Positions 1 to 10,772 of a stretch of DNA of 64,000 bases are shown one piece after another. Made by a program: the position numbers and the translations under genes. The stretch's first letter is position 1. Every line of letters starts with the position of its first letter. The stretch is taken from positions 124,001 to 188,000 of the forward strand of contig JABVXU010000060.1 of NCBI GenBank assembly GCA_013365365.1. Reading direction: 5' to 3'. The notes below the pieces were generated by a model. That model had not been told where the DNA came from, ran no database searches, and saw nothing but the letters and a program-made list of their open reading frames with translations. This DNA comes from Cruorifilaria tuberocauda (Eukaryota > Nematoda > Chromadorea > Rhabditida > Onchocercidae).

Positions 1-410
1 TACAAAAACCCGTCGTACAAATGACAGAAATTCTTTAATTAAAATAAAAATCTTTATAAAAAAGTCATCCAAAATAACTTATCTATTTATGCAGTTTTAA
101 TTTATCATTTAATTTAAATTTTTTAGTAGAATTAAAGTAAAGTCTTATTACAAAATGAATACTGCGATTTTAATATTAAGTAATGCTCACGATGATGTCA
201 ACAATGAAAAAAATACCGTAAAATTCTCAATTATAATCGAAAATAAAAACATTAAGTGTTACAGTGTTAAAGTATCCAACAATTATCGCGTATTTGTTCA
301 AAGAAAGTTACGATATCATAATTTCTGATTTTAATTACCATAATTATTCAAAAGAATTAAAAATAATATTTTAAGTCTTTATTGGTGTAAATTATATTTT
401 CACATAATCT
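1..410. other. 3' flank of the first minus-strand gene, no gene
   Basis: AT-rich sequence downstream of the stop codon of the minus-strand gene at 411. It holds a candidate poly(A) signal (AATAAA on the minus strand at 378-383) and nothing else that I can support. Confidence 0.6.
378..383 (-). promoter_or_regulatory. Candidate poly(A) signal AATAAA
   Basis: AATAAA on the minus strand, 28 bases after the stop codon of the secreted-protein gene whose last exon ends at 411. The distance is normal for a short nematode 3' UTR. Confidence 0.5.
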
Positions 411-3094
411 TTAACTATCCTTTAGAAATTTCATACAATCAAGTAGGCCTTTACGACCTTTCATCTGTTTCTGAAGTTTTGTCATTTGTTGATTGTTATC
501 GGTGATTATGTGATCTATGGATTTACTCGTACTTTTTATCTCATCATTATCTTCCTCAATATTATCATAATAATCATTTGATCGCTTGTTTCTTGTTGAT
601 CCAGCCGGACTCATGAATTTCAGCTGCTCTGGTAGCATTATCAGTGGCAGCGGTAATGTTATTAAGTTCGGTTGCAACAGCTTATTATCAAAATTTGACA
701 TTAATATTTGCATTTCTTTTGTTAATAAATTTATAGGGGACAATACTTCCAATTTCAAACTTTCCGGTGATGATGATACCATTGGTGCAACAGTTGCAAA
801 AGTTGGAAAGGTAAAAATTAGTGGTGGAAAGGTAAACAAAGGAGCTGGTGTCGATAGTGATGATACTGTGGACGTTGAAGCCGTTGTTGTAGCAGTATTT
901 GAATTTGAAAAATATGAAGGGTTTAATAAATCTCTTAAAGGTTGTGGAATTGTTAATACTTCTGATAAATTGGGCTTTTCGTTGAGTCGCATTTTCTCTG
1001 TTGCCAATCCGGAATCACTGATATTTTCTTTATTGGTAGACCATGTTCGAGATCCGATAATCTGATGCATTCCAGGTTGTATTGGTATTGGTGGTGCATC
1101 AGAGTCATCATAATACGGATCATCCCTGATAATATAATGGTGTAATTTTCTAACGTCATCGTCCGATGGTTCAATTGTGGAGATAAACCTAAAATATTTC
1201 TGTATTTTTATCTTGTAGTATTTTGTACTTTTTTTGTTTTTGCTGTACGGTAATATCTCTGTAAATTATTACAAGAAATAACATTTATTATTATAGAAAT
1301 AGAAATATAAGAAATTATTATAACAAAATTATTAAAAAATACCGTCGTAATTTATCAGTACAAGTTGTTAAGGGAAAATTAAGAAGTACCGATCAATAAG
1401 TTGAAATGCATTTGCAAAAATTTTGCATTGTGTTGGAGAAAGTCCTTGTTCTTGGCATGCTGTCAGTAATATACTTGAATCACTAAAACAATAAGTAAAT
1501 ATAAAATTGATATACGATTATTGATTAAACAATAATTTGAAAAATATAGTATTTATCTCTATCTAATAGATAATTTCTTATCAGTTTTACACTGAATATT
1601 TAATTTATGAATAATGATGGAAACATTTTAATTTAAATTGAAATTAGATGTATATTGCTCAAAAAATTATATATCAAAAATGAATAAGGAAATATCTGAA
1701 ACATTAAGATACTAATACAATAAATGTTACAACAAATAAATAAAAATATTATAATATGCTAACAAATCCCGATTCAAATTTCGATTTAAATTGGATTTAA
1801 TAAAATGAACAAATTAATCACCTCGCAATCATTTTACGTAATTTCGTATCAGCTAACATTTGTGCTGCTAAATTTAAATTTGATATCGATTCATCATTTT
1901 GAAAATTTCGAGCACTACAGATGATAAATTTACATATTTTCGAATTACTTTTACAAATTGGTACATCATCTAGAGCGGAATGATTCGGTAAGCCGAGAAT
2001 TTCAGCATCTCTTCCTCTAATTTGCTCTGATTGTAGCTGAAAAGTCAATAATATTCATTGTCGAAAGCTATTCAGAATTTATCAATTTATGTTAATTTAA
2101 CTTAATAATTTCATTTTTTTAGAAAAAACTTCAAAATAATAATTAAAAAATATTTCATAGGACAAACAGAACTTTTCTGGGTGTCATCAAATCTGATTGT
2201 ATTGGCTCTGAAGTACCAATAATTGGTCGAACAAAATTTATTGCTCCTTGAATTACGTCACTTAATGATACTGAAAAAAATGTTTGAAAACAAAAAGTTC
2301 GGAAGTTAAAGGATAACTTATTATATCTACATAATTTATTTTTAATTTATCACTTCCTTCATTAATTTGTTCTAAAAACTTTTATTACTTGTAAGAATTT
2401 TGGTTAAATTTTAGAATTTTTAAGGAAATTATTCATTCATTTATAACAAGAAGCATGAATATTTTGCTAAAAGAAAAAGTAAAGTCAAAGTCAAATTACA
2501 AATGAATTTGTTAATTTAACAGATTGTTAATGAAATCATTGATCTCATAAACCTAAAAGCTAAACTAAAATAATCACTTTATTAAAAATCTTGATGGTTT
2601 ATTTCTGTTTACATTATTTACAAATTATTTATTTTGCTGTTTACATTATTTCAAAATGTTTATTTTGTTGTTTACACATTATTTACAAAAGGTATGCAAA
2701 GTATGTTGAAACAAACCATGCCGTTTTGCATCATTTTTCGTATCGATTACATTGTTGCCATATAAAAGGACAGGTAACATAAAGGTAATAAATAAAGTAA
2801 ACAAATCAATAAATAACATTTTTGTATTAATCCAAACGATTCATTAATAATGCCGTATTGATATAGCAATTTTTCTAAAAATAAATTATCATTTTTTTTC
2901 GCCTCTATTTTACATCTTAAAATTGATTTTGAAAAAACATCGTTAACGGGTATATCAATACTAGTGATGATTAATATTGATAGGGGTAATTACAGGTGGC
3001 GAGCATAAAGATAATTATTACAATTAGAATAATTAGTAACCATAATATGATAATTAATCATAATGACGATTACAACAAATATGCATAGTAGCAT
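411..3094 (-). CDS. Predicted secreted protein of unknown function with a Ser/Thr/Pro-rich linker
   Basis: I do not recognise this family. Exons (minus strand): 3022-3094 (tentative), 2173-2270, 1822-2036, 1390-1482, 411-1188; all junctions are in phase, giving about 418 aa. The tentative first exon starts MLLCIFVVIVIM, a plausible signal peptide, and ends in phase with the next exon; without it the model is 5'-partial. The N-terminal half has regularly spaced cysteines (CKFIIC at the end of one motif, then ACQEQGLSPTQC), which suggests a small disulphide-bonded domain in a secreted product. The last exon encodes a DDPYYDDSDAPP acidic stretch, a long Thr/Ser/Ala/Pro-rich low-complexity linker, a proline/leucine-rich part, and a basic/acidic tail that contains an RNKR site (possible furin-type cleavage). 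Splice phases and preserved frame across five exons make a real gene likely; the function is unknown. Confidence 0.7.
2595..2693. repeat. Imperfect tandem repeat, about three AT-rich units
   Basis: Three imperfect copies of a unit of about 30 bases built around ATTTTGCTGTTTACATTATT. Any open frame through it is a by-product of the repeat. It lies in the proposed first intron of the secreted-protein gene. Confidence 0.55.
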
Positions 3095-3983
3095 AATTTT
3101 ATAACTTATGAATTGTAATTGAAGCTAATAGAAATTGAATTTATTCTTTTCCAATATATCCGGAAAACAGTTCATTCAGAACCATTCATTACGATAAACT
3201 AACACATTCATTCATTGTTTTCACTATTAAACTAGAAAAAACACAGTTAAAACTTTGGTTCAAAATTTTCAAATTACATCAAAAGGTAAACAGTGAAGGC
3301 ACACATTGGAAAAAATTCTTTCATTTAGAATTATTCCATAAATGTTAATGAACAATTAATTTAATTGTTGAAGTATTATAAGAATCTGAACAGAATTGAA
3401 ATTTCCTACTTTTTTATTTATTTTTGTATATTAAGAAAATTGATGAAATTGGAAAAATCGATAATATTTTAAAAACTTTTCATTAAATAAAAAGAAACAG
3501 CACTATTTTTTAAAGCTTATCCAATAGAGTATGTCTCAAATTAAATAAAATCATAGTGAAATTAAATCAATTAAAAAAAATGGCACCATTAACTTTCAAA
3601 AAAAAAATCGATCGAAATTATTCATTTCATAACATCACTGAAATAAATACTTTCAATCGATTTTTTCTGCTCAATCGATTAATTTGAAACTGTTGAGTAC
3701 AATTATATAAATTGTATTTTTCGGATTTAATAAAAATTTCCGGAAATATGATCCAGTTCAATCGATCACTATGTCGCCCATTTCCGTTCCTTTGTTTGAT
3801 AAACGATAAAATTATAATCGTTAATAAATTTCTTCTATACAGTAAATTACAAATAAAACATTTTTTCTTATTGAAAAATTACTACTCAAATAGTTTTCTG
3901 CAAATAATACTTCAAAAAAAAAGTTGATAAAGTTGAGATGAAAATTGGATGTGTAAGATCGACAATAAATGTCTATTTTTGAT

Positions 3984-4046
3984 TAGAGAGAGAGAGAGAA
4001 AGAGATAGAGAAGCAGAGAAAGAGGAAGAGAGAGAGAAAGAGAAAC
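3984..4046 (+). repeat. GA-rich microsatellite
   Basis: Nearly uninterrupted GA dinucleotides with a few A insertions over about 63 bases. Confidence 0.85.
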
Positions 4047-4685
4047 AAGTTTCGTCTTCGATCATGTAGAAATTGAAGAAAAGAGGTCGTCGTCATCAGT
4101 GCTGGAAAAATACATTTCAAATTGTGACAACACAGTGATAATTGTATTATCATTTAGATTCGTTAATGATTTCATTCTTTACTTTTCCAATAAATTGAAT
4201 TTCATTTCATTTCAAAAGGTTATTTTTCAATTTTTGTATTTTTTAATTTCCATTTTTTATCATTTATCACAAATTATCCAATTATTCATTATAACTTTAG
4301 CATATTTCTAAATCTATACAAAAGAAGGAAAAAAATTCAAATTGATCAGATTAAAGTTTTTTTTTAATCAATAATTTTTAAAATATATGATGAAATGATT
4401 CTATCGTGGCGTAATTGTCATCCCATATATGTCTCTTCTTTATGCACACAATTTAATCGAAGAGAAGAAAAGAAAAAAGTGCATGAATACAAACAAAGAA
4501 TATTTTTTCAATTTTAAAACTTTTACAATAAAATGTAATATTTCAAAGGGAATAATACTACGTGGCATTAAAACTGTTGATGAAAAATTTGCTGATAAAG
4601 ATGATAAGAAAGAATACAAAGAATACCTGAAAAATGGAATGTGAGAAAATAAAATATTAAAATGCATTTTGATGTGTATATTTTC

Positions 4686-4706
4686 TCCCTCTCTCTCTCT
4701 CTCTCT
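4686..4706 (+). repeat. CT microsatellite
   Basis: About ten CT units, the strand-complement counterpart of the GA tract 0.65 kb upstream. Confidence 0.85.
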
Positions 4707-6475
4707 ACGATAAGGCGATTAAGAATTACTTTCTATAAATAATTGTTTTTATCAATGTTTTTGAAAATTTCAAGATTATATTTTTGATTATGCGCGTTTG
4801 ACATACTAACATACAATATCTCTCATTATCTCTGGCTCCCTATATAATTCAATTCCTGAATTAACTTTTGTAGAATGTATTTTTAATTGATTGGTAAATT
4901 AAACAAAACTTGTCAATTTTTTAATGACATTTAGGATATCATGGAAACTTTTCTGCATGCACAACTATTTTAATCATTTCTCTTTTAATCTCCAGAAATA
5001 TTTCATTTAAAGAACTTAAAATTTTTAATCATTTATAAGGTTTGATAATATCCAATGTTTCTCAGAGGAATGTCCTACAACCGTTTCTATAGTAATCAGA
5101 ATCAGAAGGTTAAATACGAAGGAAGTATGAGGAATGTCTGTGATTATAATGCTTAGGAATGATAATTATAGCTAAATTAACAACATTTCCGTTAATCAAT
5201 TATCAACTCTTTCTGCTATCTTTCCCGAGAAAGAAAACTCTATTCTGATTGCGTCTTCTACATCAATAAATTTTATGAAAGAGATAGAGCCAAAAACTAT
5301 TCAAGATTTTATGCTACTTTCAAATTAAGATAACTCTCTATCGTTAGATTAAAGTAATAACTTACGATCTGATTAGTGAGAAGGAAAAGTTTTTGTTAAC
5401 ATTTGCTCATTTTAACTAACATGAAATGAAAAATTGCATAGAGTAGTTTGATGTGATAAAAAATAGTTCTCGTCATAGCGAATTCAATTCTTCTGTTTTA
5501 CTTTTATTCAATGAATAATACTCGAACAATTATTGTCGGAATTTACTGTAAAAAAAACAGATTTTTTCAGTATTGTAAATATTGGATACAATAACTCATC
5601 TGATAGTTTAAATGACTCTTTTTTATTTTTGAGAGAATTTTAATTAATTTCTGTTTGACTGTGCTCGTAAATAATTTCATTTCCTTATCACTTAAAGTGA
5701 ATTTCTTCATATCCAATTGATAATTCGTTGAGAATTGATTTAATCTCTTCTAATTCTCGACCACTTCTCGACGGAGAAATGATTTTGCTAGTCAATGATA
5801 CTATTTTACACTTCCTGCTTTTGATGATAGATATATGAATGATGAATATTCTAAACTTGCAACAGAATAATCAAACATATCAGGAATACAGTAAATGACA
5901 AATCATGCAGGTGACAAGATAAAGTCAATGACATGTCATGCAAACATACAGAAGATAATGATAATGATGAGAAATAGAAGACATAGGTGAATAGTTGTAG
6001 AGATATGAGCGATAAAGTCAATAGTTATCACCTAAACATAGAAGAGATAAGTAAATGGTTATCACAAAATATTATATAAGAAATGAAGTCAATAGTGAAT
6101 GAGAGCTATAGGAATGGTGAAGGTGGATGATTGGTATCATGGAGAGAAAGCCAGTGCTGATAAGAGAAATTATTTGATAGGAAGAAATTCTGATCTTGCA
6201 ATTACAACGATACTTCGATTATGTAAGTATTTTACGAATTATTACACTTTTCAAGCGATCAGTTGAAATAGCACTGTGATTCCAATTAGTTTCAAATATT
6301 CGGAATGAATTTCATGATCTTTCGAGAGTGCCATTTGTTGAGATAAGATAGCAAAGGTTAAATATTGCCAAAAGCATGCAAAATATGATTATTAGACTGT
6401 CTTATTCTATTACCATAGAAAATTTAGCATTAGAATTTAGGATGGTTTTAAGTTTTTTAAGCTTCTTGTGCTTTT

Positions 6476-6481
6476 TTTATT
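6476..6481 (-). promoter_or_regulatory. Poly(A) signal directly abutting the EndoU stop codon
   Basis: On the minus strand the stop codon TAA (6484-6482) is followed with no gap by AATAAA. This predicts a 3' UTR of only about 10-25 bases. Confidence 0.55.
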
Positions 6482-9077
6482 TTAAAAGCGTTGAAATATA
6501 TTATTCTGCCGACATTTTTCGGTAAATTGTCCAGAAACGGGATAAACTGTTCCGACATAATCTTTGCCATATTTCCTGAAGTTATAGCTGGTGACGGAGA
6601 ACGGACATCCATCAATTTCAAACTGAAAATAACTCGAAATTATTATTTAATTTCATTAGTAAAGCTCAAATATTGCAAATAATCGATGAGCTAAGTCTTT
6701 ATTGTAATTTATTTAAATTATTATAATTGTTTAAAAGTTTTATGCTTAAAAGCATTAATCATTAAATTAAGCTTTACCTTGCACTTATTACGAGATTGAC
6801 GTGTGAGAAAGCATAGTGTATAAATTGCCAAATCAAATTCCGGACTTGTACCTATGAAAAATGAAGTGACATGCTTAATACGATTGCGCCAGCTGAATTT
6901 CACTGCAGCCATGAAATTCTAGAAATAAAAGTTTTTTTTTCAAACATTTTTTGAATATCTAATTAATAGTTTTATTTTTAATATAGTATTTACTTAAGGT
7001 GTAACAATCAAAGGCAAAATATTCAACTAAATTACTTTGAAAAGATCTCACATCTTAAAATTTAAAAATTTTTTCATAAATACATAAATATTGATAGAGT
7101 AATTTGGCTTTATCAGATGGAATAATAGGAATTGATACTATTCAAAATCCAATTCATCACCAACTACAGCAATTTTCCTATTATCAGGAAAAATTTTCAG
7201 TACTAACAAATCGTTTAATGGTATAGCCATAATAATTAAATTCTTGTGAAGCATTTCGTTCCAATAAATAAAATCGTATCCATGAATGCATCCCACCGAT
7301 ATCGTTACTTATATACTAAACAATTTTTAAAACAAAGCATCCATTTTATTAAAGTAATTTTGTCCTTAACTGAATTTAGCTGATTCATAACTATGCTTAT
7401 TGTGAAATTACATTATCAGTGAAAAAAAAAATGCATAAAAATAAATGATAAATGATAATATTGTAGTGACAAGAAATATTCAGAATTTTAGAATTTCAAA
7501 GAATGAATTTCAGTATGAAATTAACAATTAATACAGTAAAACACCTCTCCCATGAAAACATGCTCAAATCCGCTTGAATCAATGAGGCCTGCTTTTCTCG
7601 AATATTCCTCAAACCATAATTGTTTGATCAATGCACGGAATTTGTCAAAATTTTTCGCATATAGGTAATCTTGAAATAAAATCTAAGCAATTACTGTTTC
7701 ATTAAATTTTTTTGATTAAAGTAATTACAAAAAAATTATTTAGCACTTCTAAATTTTTTAAGTTTTATTTTCAAAGTTCAAAGTTTTGAAATATTTCTAA
7801 ATTTACAAGATACATTTTGCCAAATTTCAAATTTCATGGATTTAATTTCATCAAATGATAATAAATTAAACTCAGAAATACTTTAAAATATACTCTACCT
7901 TTCTCCTTAAAAAACCGAAAAAGATTTTTCCATATTGTAGTGTTGAAGACTGCATCAAGGAATTCATTAATAGCTTTTTCTTTCTAGAAATTATGTTTTA
8001 AAAGTTATCTAAAATTTTGTAATTTGATAAATTACTTTCATTTTTCATATTAATTATCATGAATAATAATCAATAAGTTTGCTTGAAATTTTTATGAAAA
8101 ATTAATTTAATTTTCCTAATTTTCATTCTTTTTCTTCCCTGACTTGTTTTTCTACAAAGCATTTCATGTGATTTAAAAAAATTTCCACAAATATTCGAAA
8201 TTGAAAAAATAAAATTAATACTTGCGGCGTATTTTTCTCTTCAGTACCAACTTCCGGTACAAATTTATTACTGAGTGCAATCCATTTTTTGAATGTATTC
8301 CTTTCCAGAATAGCCGGATCTACTCGTTTGAAGAAGCTGAAGAAATAATCATTAACAAAATTTTAATTAGTGAAATCTGCAAAAGATATTGAAGTGGGAA
8401 ATTTTTTAGATAACGATGTTTTATCTTCGTTAAACAATTACATTAGAGATCTTTTTATGAATGATTTACCAAACCGTGTTGAAATTTGAAGTGACAAAAT
8501 ATACAAAGAGTTATCATAAATTATAACTTTATGGACAATTTCATCATTAACCAAAGTAACAAATTAAAAATTAATAACTTAAAATTTATCAGTTAAATGT
8601 GAATTAAAATAAAATAGTAATAAAGAAATATGATCAGTGTGTTACAGTTAATGATAAAAATTCATTAAGCAAATATTGAAGATACAAAAATGCTTTTCTG
8701 AATTTCTTCCTTTCATTTTCTTTTCCCTGCATTTGGTTTTCTACCAAAATACTGCATTAATGTTACTTTCTTTCAGCTTTATCATTCCTATCATCAACTG
8801 TTGTATGTGTTTGATAATCCAAAATTATTTGTCCATTATCAGCTTTGTTGATATCTTGTTGTCGAAATTGATTCACCAAATTTACAATTTCGCTATCACT
8901 CACTATGGTCTCTAAAATTTCTCGAGAAAATAAAAACAGCAATTAATTTATCTTTAATTAGTTGAAAAGTGAAAAATAGGAATTGTTTACAACGATACCT
9001 GGAAATTTCACCAATCCATCGGAGACATCATATAAAATTGCAATTAATGATAGAAGTAATAAATACCGAAAATTCAT
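6482..9077 (-). CDS. Secreted EndoU (XendoU/PP11-type) poly(U)-specific endoribonuclease
   Basis: Eight exons on the minus strand, all in phase: 8999-9077, 8767-8911, 8222-8336, 7899-7983, 7545-7669, 7208-7315, 6778-6918, 6482-6622; 312 aa. Residues 1 to about 20 ([15 protein letters not shown]) form a signal peptide, so the protein should be secreted or enter the ER. The rest is one EndoU domain. The expected catalytic residues are visible: H178 in [10 protein letters not shown]193 in GGMHSW and K234 in RIKHV, followed by the family hallmark [19 protein letters not shown] and a C-terminal [11 protein letters not shown] strand. EndoU enzymes cut single-stranded RNA at uridines with Mn2+, leaving a 2',3'-cyclic phosphate. 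The ATG is 4 bases after a TTTATAG acceptor, as for spliced-leader trans-splicing. One donor is the weaker GTTAGT (exon 6). Family assignment is firm; the biological substrate is unknown. Confidence 0.93.
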
Positions 9078-9081
9078 TATC

Positions 9082-9088
9082 CTATAAA
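9082..9088 (-). promoter_or_regulatory. Candidate spliced-leader acceptor for the EndoU gene
   Basis: TTTATAG on the minus strand ends 4 bases before the ATG at 9077. It leaves a minimal 5' UTR, typical of trans-spliced nematode mRNAs, and supports the chosen start. Confidence 0.5.
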
Positions 9089-10772
9089 TTAATTCGTTAA
9101 TGTTTTATTCAAATAATTCATTTCAATAAGATATGCAATCAGATATGAGAAATTCCATTGATTAGTGATATGAATGAATTTTAAGTAGTATTTGATTCAT
9201 GACTAAGAAATTTCTTGTTTCTCTCTGATATATCTACCGGGGACCGAGACATTCGATTTGTTTTACCATGGCACACTTCCTATTATGATCTTAATTAGAA
9301 ATAAATCTTTTTTCTATTAAAATTATAGCTATTATTTTTCTCAAGTAATAAAAGTTTAATTCATTTAATAAATTTTTAGCTAATAACTACATAAAATAGT
9401 AAACAACAAGTGTGTAAATTTCAACACGAAATTAAATGATGGTCAATGATGTAATAACCGATTGATAAAGTTGGATGCAGTGATAAATTAAAATATAACT
9501 AAGATGAGGAAATATCGGATACTTACAGCTGATAAATACTGGCAAAATAATAATGCAAATATTAAATTCTTTAAGAGATTAAGAAATTAAGTCCTTTAAA
9601 AAAATTACAATTTTTTAACGCTAAAAATAAATGATGACAGAATTTCATCTTTTCATTCCTCTTATCATTTATTCATTCATTCATTGTTATTGCCAAGTAT
9701 ACAGCAGCTGTTCATTCCGGGACTATTTCGAAGTAAAAAGTACGTCAATATCGATTGAGTAATTGAATTTTAAAAATATCAATAATTTTGTTGTCAAATG
9801 ATTCCTCAGATGACTTCACTGAATTTACCCTACAAATTTGAAAAATCATTTGTTTCAAAAAAAACCATTCAAAAAATCTAATTAACCACCTAAAACTTTA
9901 ATTACCGCACGTTACTCAGGTCTCTGACGTACATGTGTCGCTTGAACGTAATTATTCCGTTTCTTTGCGATCTATCATTATTGTGTTGTAATTGTTTTGA
10001 GATTGCATACAAACAACAAATGACTAATTTTCACTTTTAATTTAAGTTAAACTTCAAATCTTCGAGTGTATTTTCATTTCTAAAACTTATTTCATCTCTA
10101 ACTGAATAGTAATTTTTTCCGAAATGAAATTAAAATGAGTTGAATTCTTTTTATTTCAATTAAAATTTAATTTGTTTCATAGTACTGTTATTCAATAATT
10201 ACTGTTCCATGGACAACAAGTTTAAGTTTAAGTAAATTGTAATGCATTAAGACAATGAATATAATACAATAAAAATTTACCGCATTTTCAGTTTTTTAAT
10301 TTAAGCAATTATAATTAAAATGAACAGACAAATTACACAAACAGGAAATAAGAGAAGACAATTCTATCTGAAACCGACTTTCATCAAATATTCATGAGAG
10401 AACGCTTTTGTTTTTACAATAGAAACAAAATACTTTTGAATGATAGATATGTTGATGGGAAAAAATGAAGAATCGATTGATAAGTATCATTAGAGAAAAA
10501 TAGGCTAATCTTACAATTCAGATAATGAGCGTAATATAAACAGAATGAAAGCAAGAATAATTATTGTATCTGGAAGTGAGAAAGTGCAAAGGCTGAATTT
10601 AAATTCAACAATCCAGTAATTTTCAACAACAAATACGATAAGTTGATCGTATTACGTAACATTTTCGAAATAGAAAACGCAATTATGCTAATAGTAATTC
10701 ACCTTCCTATTAATACTAACGGTAAAATGGAGTAATATCAGTAACAATATCACTATTCTCGTCGTTCACTTT
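9089..10772. other. Intergenic, no gene seen
   Basis: About 1.7 kb of AT-rich DNA between the calponin-repeat gene (3' end) and the EndoU gene (5' end), both on the minus strand. It presumably contains the EndoU promoter. I see no conserved frame or repeat. Confidence 0.55.

Larger units (their letters stand above)
3095..6475. other. Intergenic region with GA and CT microsatellites
   Basis: About 3.4 kb between two minus-strand genes. It has only short open frames without splice-consistent partners, two simple-sequence tracts (listed separately) and, near 5880-6170, a purine-rich zone with recurring AAGTCAATAG / AGATAAGT words. No gene is supported. Confidence 0.6.

Noticed and set aside
586..1065. 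Plus-strand open frame of 159 codons
   Set aside because: It is the exact antisense of the last exon of the minus-strand secreted-protein gene. The minus frame links to four further exons in phase; this one does not.
4429..4644. Plus-strand frame of 71 codons, Lys/Asn-rich
   Set aside because: Composition is that of translated AT-rich spacer; no splice sites, poly(A) signal or recognisable motif.
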